DNA of 30,464 nucleotides from Bacteroidota bacterium (GTDB lineage: Bacteria > Bacteroidota > Bacteroidia > Chitinophagales > Chitinophagaceae). The DNA lies in NCBI GenBank assembly GCA_023392185.1, contig JAEVZP010000210.1, positions 1-30,464 on the forward strand, read 5' to 3'. The notes under the pieces are model-generated. The model was given only the letters and a program-made list of their open reading frames with translations. It was not told where the DNA came from and ran no database searches. This document shows, one piece after another, positions 28,410-30,464 of this stretch. Both the position numbers and the translations under genes were made by a program. How positions within the stretch are numbered: position 1 is the stretch's first letter; every line of letters begins with the position of its first letter.

Positions 28410-30464
28410 TTAACGGGCAATGACCAGCTTTTGGTATCCGAGCGCTTCCGATCTTTTGGCGGTGCTGATGTTGATGCGGTAAATATAAACTCCGGAAGGC
28501 AACAATACCCCCATGTCGCTGGTTCCGTCCCAGACCATTTCGCTACTGTGCGAGCCGGTAGGCGTGAAAGTTTCGCGCAGGGTGCGCACCAGTTCTCCCG
28601 CCGTGGTGTAGATCTGTACCTCACCGGTAAGGGTTTCATCCGGATGATTGTGTTCAAAACGGAAACGGGTCTGATCCCGGAACGGGTTGGGGTAATTGAT
28701 CAGCTCCTGAATTTCGGTTACCGAGCCGTCGCTCACCCGGAACCGGATGCTGCCTTCGCCGGAGTTGTTGGCCATGTCCCAGGCTTTGATTTTCAGGGTG
28801 TGCATGCCGTTGCTGAGGCCGCTGACCGGGAAGCGCACAAAGCCTCTCTTATAAGTACCGGGCGCGCTTTCGTAATAATCGTTGAGCACATAAGGTTCGG
28901 ATTCTTTGCCATCGATCACTGCAATCAGGTCGTGGCCGATGGCATTTCCGGAAACGTTGATGCCGGTTTCGTCTTCCAGGATACCATACAGCACCGTGTT
29001 AGAACCGGTGAGTCCGCCGTCATGAAACAAGGAATCTCCAATGAAGGCGCGCACGACCGGTGGCTGATCGTCGCTTACCGGGAAGCGCGAAGAACCCCCG
29101 ACCTGGATGGCGGTGTCCATTCCGGCAGCATCGGATGTGCCGTTTTCGGCGTAGTACTGAATCTTCCCGCTGCCAAACGCGTAGTTCAGGTCTTTGGGTG
29201 CCACAAAAGGAATGGAAAACTGCCCGTTCACCACATTGGCGCGTCCTTTAAAAACAATATTGTTCCGGACCTCATATTCCCGGTCATAGGGATTATAGCG
29301 CAACCGGACGGTTACATGTCGGGGTTTATCGTAAATAGCTACATAGACCCGCCCGTTGAAGCCGGCATCCACATTGCCATGCGCATCCGTCACGCTGCCC
29401 CGGAGGGTATAGCTGCCCAGCGCCGAGATAGAGTCGGTGCGCAGCCCGGTAGCCGTTTCCACCATCGAATCCGTTCGGACGGCGTCCAGGCGTGTGGGTA
29501 AATTGGGTGAAAGCGCCGGGTCGCCCAGCAGTGCAAATTTCCGGTAATTGAGCAGGTTGATCCAGCTGCCATTAGGGCCAAAGGTTTGCAGGGTGCTGAT
29601 GTAAGCGGCGTTCTTCGCTTTGCGGATCGCTTCGCCAAAAGGCGTCCAGATGCCGTTGTGCTGCACAAATTGTTCGCGGATATAGTCATTGTTGAGCACC
29701 CGGCTGCTAAAGGCATACACCGCCTGTGTGGTAGTGAGCAGGGCAATCATACCGCCGTCGGGCTTCAGCATCAGCGCTTCGCCTGCCGATACAAATTCCG
29801 GACGGTCATACTGCCCGAAATCGCAGGTCGCCGTGATCATAAACGGCAACTTGTCGAGGTTCTTCCAGCGGTTAAAATCGTCGAAGGTGAGCACCCGTTC
29901 CTGCGCCAGCTCGCGGATGCCGCCATGACCGGCATAATTCAGAAACTGTGTGCCCTTGTAAATCTGGTTGTTGATCTGTGCATTCACATCGGGCATCCGT
30001 TCGCCGGCAGGTGTCGAAACCACCGGATAGCCGTCCATATAAATCTTGGTCTGCCCCAAAACCGGACTGGCGGTGTCTACCAGTGCGCTCACGTCTTCTG
30101 TATTGGCCAAGTGCGTTCCGCCGTTGTCTTCCTGATCGGCCAGCAGCGTTCCGGAAACCCGCCAGGGACCCAGCGTTGCCGGCGTTTTGTAATACATAAT
30201 CTTATCCACTACCTGCCGGGCTTCTTCAGCTGTTTTCACCGGCAAGCGACCGACACCGATGTCCAGCACATTATAGATGTGGGCGCCTTCGGCATTTTCG
30301 CCGGGATCCAGAAAGCCAAAGTAATCGTCGGTCGTATAGGCATCAAGCACCACATTGCTTTCTGCCGACTCAAAAACCGGAACAAAATTGGTATTGGACC
30401 CGATGCGGTCTTTATAATCATAAGAGGCATCGCCGAAGAGCAGCAGAAAGCGCGGCATAATAGC
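28410..30464 (-). CDS. porU: T9SS sortase-like peptidase PorU, C-terminal part
   Basis: The frame is open to the window edge, so the N-terminal half is missing; about 684 residues are visible. PorU is the C25 (gingipain-type) cysteine peptidase that removes the C-terminal sorting signal of T9SS cargo and attaches the protein to anionic LPS. Counting from the first visible methionine: FLLLFGDASYDYKDR, DDYFGFLD, VGRLPVKTAEEA, the catalytic histidine H178 in NYAGHGG and the catalytic cysteine C212 in ATCDFGQYD. Ig-like domains follow (from about 330), and a C-terminal sorting-domain-like segment (NYPNPFRDQTRFRFEH, LLPSGVYIYRINI). PorU keeps this domain in known systems. porV follows directly. 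Confidence 0.93.
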   Translation of the reverse strand, partial: AIMPRFLLLFGDASYDYKDRIGSNTNFVPVFESAESNVVLDAYTTDDYFGFLDPGENAEGAHIYNVLDIGVGRLPVKTAEEARQVVDKIMYYKTPATLGPWRVSGTLLADQEDNGGTHLANTEDVSALVDTASPVLGQTKIYMDGYPVVSTPAGERMPDVNAQINNQIYKGTQFLNYAGHGGIRELAQERVLTFDDFNRWKNLDKLPFMITATCDFGQYDRPEFVSAGEALMLKPDGGMIALLTTTQAVYAFSSRVLNNDYIREQFVQHNGIWTPFGEAIRKAKNAAYISTLQTFGPNGSWINLLNYRKFALLGDPALSPNLPTRLDAVRTDSMVETATGLRTDSISALGSYTLRGSVTDAHGNVDAGFNGRVYVAIYDKPRHVTVRLRYNPYDREYEVRNNIVFKGRANVVNGQFSIPFVAPKDLNYAFGSGKIQYYAENGTSDAAGMDTAIQVGGSSRFPVSDDQPPVVRAFIGDSLFHDGGLTGSNTVLYGILEDETGINVSGNAIGHDLIAVIDGKESEPYVLNDYYESAPGTYKRGFVRFPVSGLSNGMHTLKIKAWDMANNSGEGSIRFRVSDGSVTEIQELINYPNPFRDQTRFRFEHNHPDETLTGEVQIYTTAGELVRTLRETFTPTGSHSSEMVWDGTSDMGVLLPSGVYIYRINISTAKRSEALGYQKLVIAR

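Overview
The window looks like chromosomal DNA of a Bacteroidota bacterium, probably of the Chitinophagia or a related group; the class is my inference. The evidence is a porU-porV pair of the type IX secretion system (T9SS), two secreted proteins with T9SS type A sorting domains, a TonB-dependent receptor with an N-terminal carboxypeptidase-regulatory-like domain, GWxTD, DUF1573, DUF2911 and DUF5777 proteins, and promoters of the Bacteroidota type (TTTG, about 20 bases, TAnnTTTG). Both edges cut genes: a giant secreted protein on the left and porU on the right. I see no rRNA, tRNA, CRISPR array, prophage or transposase gene.

Layout. 1-3.9 kb: 3' part of a large repeat-rich T9SS cargo protein. 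4.2-6.7 kb: secreted PIG-L deacetylase with a DJ-1/ThuA-like tail, flanked by inverted copies of a composite palindromic repeat. 7.1-10.5 kb: three minus-strand genes (DUF2911 plus TPR-like protein, DUF5777 outer-membrane protein, unknown 468-residue protein). 10.7-11.4 kb: SUI1/YciH-like protein and MazG-like pyrophosphohydrolase. 11.5-12.6 kb: small T9SS cargo protein. 12.7-15.7 kb: recR, convergent and overlapping with dapF, with a GWxTD protein upstream of dapF. 15.7-18.5 kb: WbqC-like protein, two tandem DUF1573 proteins, and a GT9 heptosyltransferase-type enzyme. 18.9-20.8 kb: tRNA nucleotidyltransferase and a tiny membrane protein. 20.9-25.2 kb: TonB receptor and a cell-surface lipoprotein. 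25.7-26.9 kb: class III aminotransferase. 27.1-30.5 kb: porV and porU.

Working together. PorU and PorV belong to the machine that processes and attaches T9SS cargo, so the window encodes both export parts and two likely clients. The TonB receptor and lipoprotein look like an outer-membrane uptake or binding pair. The remaining genes are mostly housekeeping: recombination repair, diaminopimelate synthesis, tRNA end maturation and envelope sugar transfer.

The most striking signal is not a gene. By my manual reading the 8-bp palindrome TTCCGGAA occurs about 40 times in 30.5 kb, where chance predicts about 0.5. About 22 copies extend to TTTCCGGAAA. It lies inside genes in different reading frames and is about five times denser between genes. 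Twice it is doubled at exactly 10 bp, and it forms the centre of a perfect 40-bp palindromic terminator. It resembles the highly iterated palindrome HIP1 of cyanobacteria in behaviour but not in sequence. The long intergenic gaps also carry several families of short dispersed repeats.
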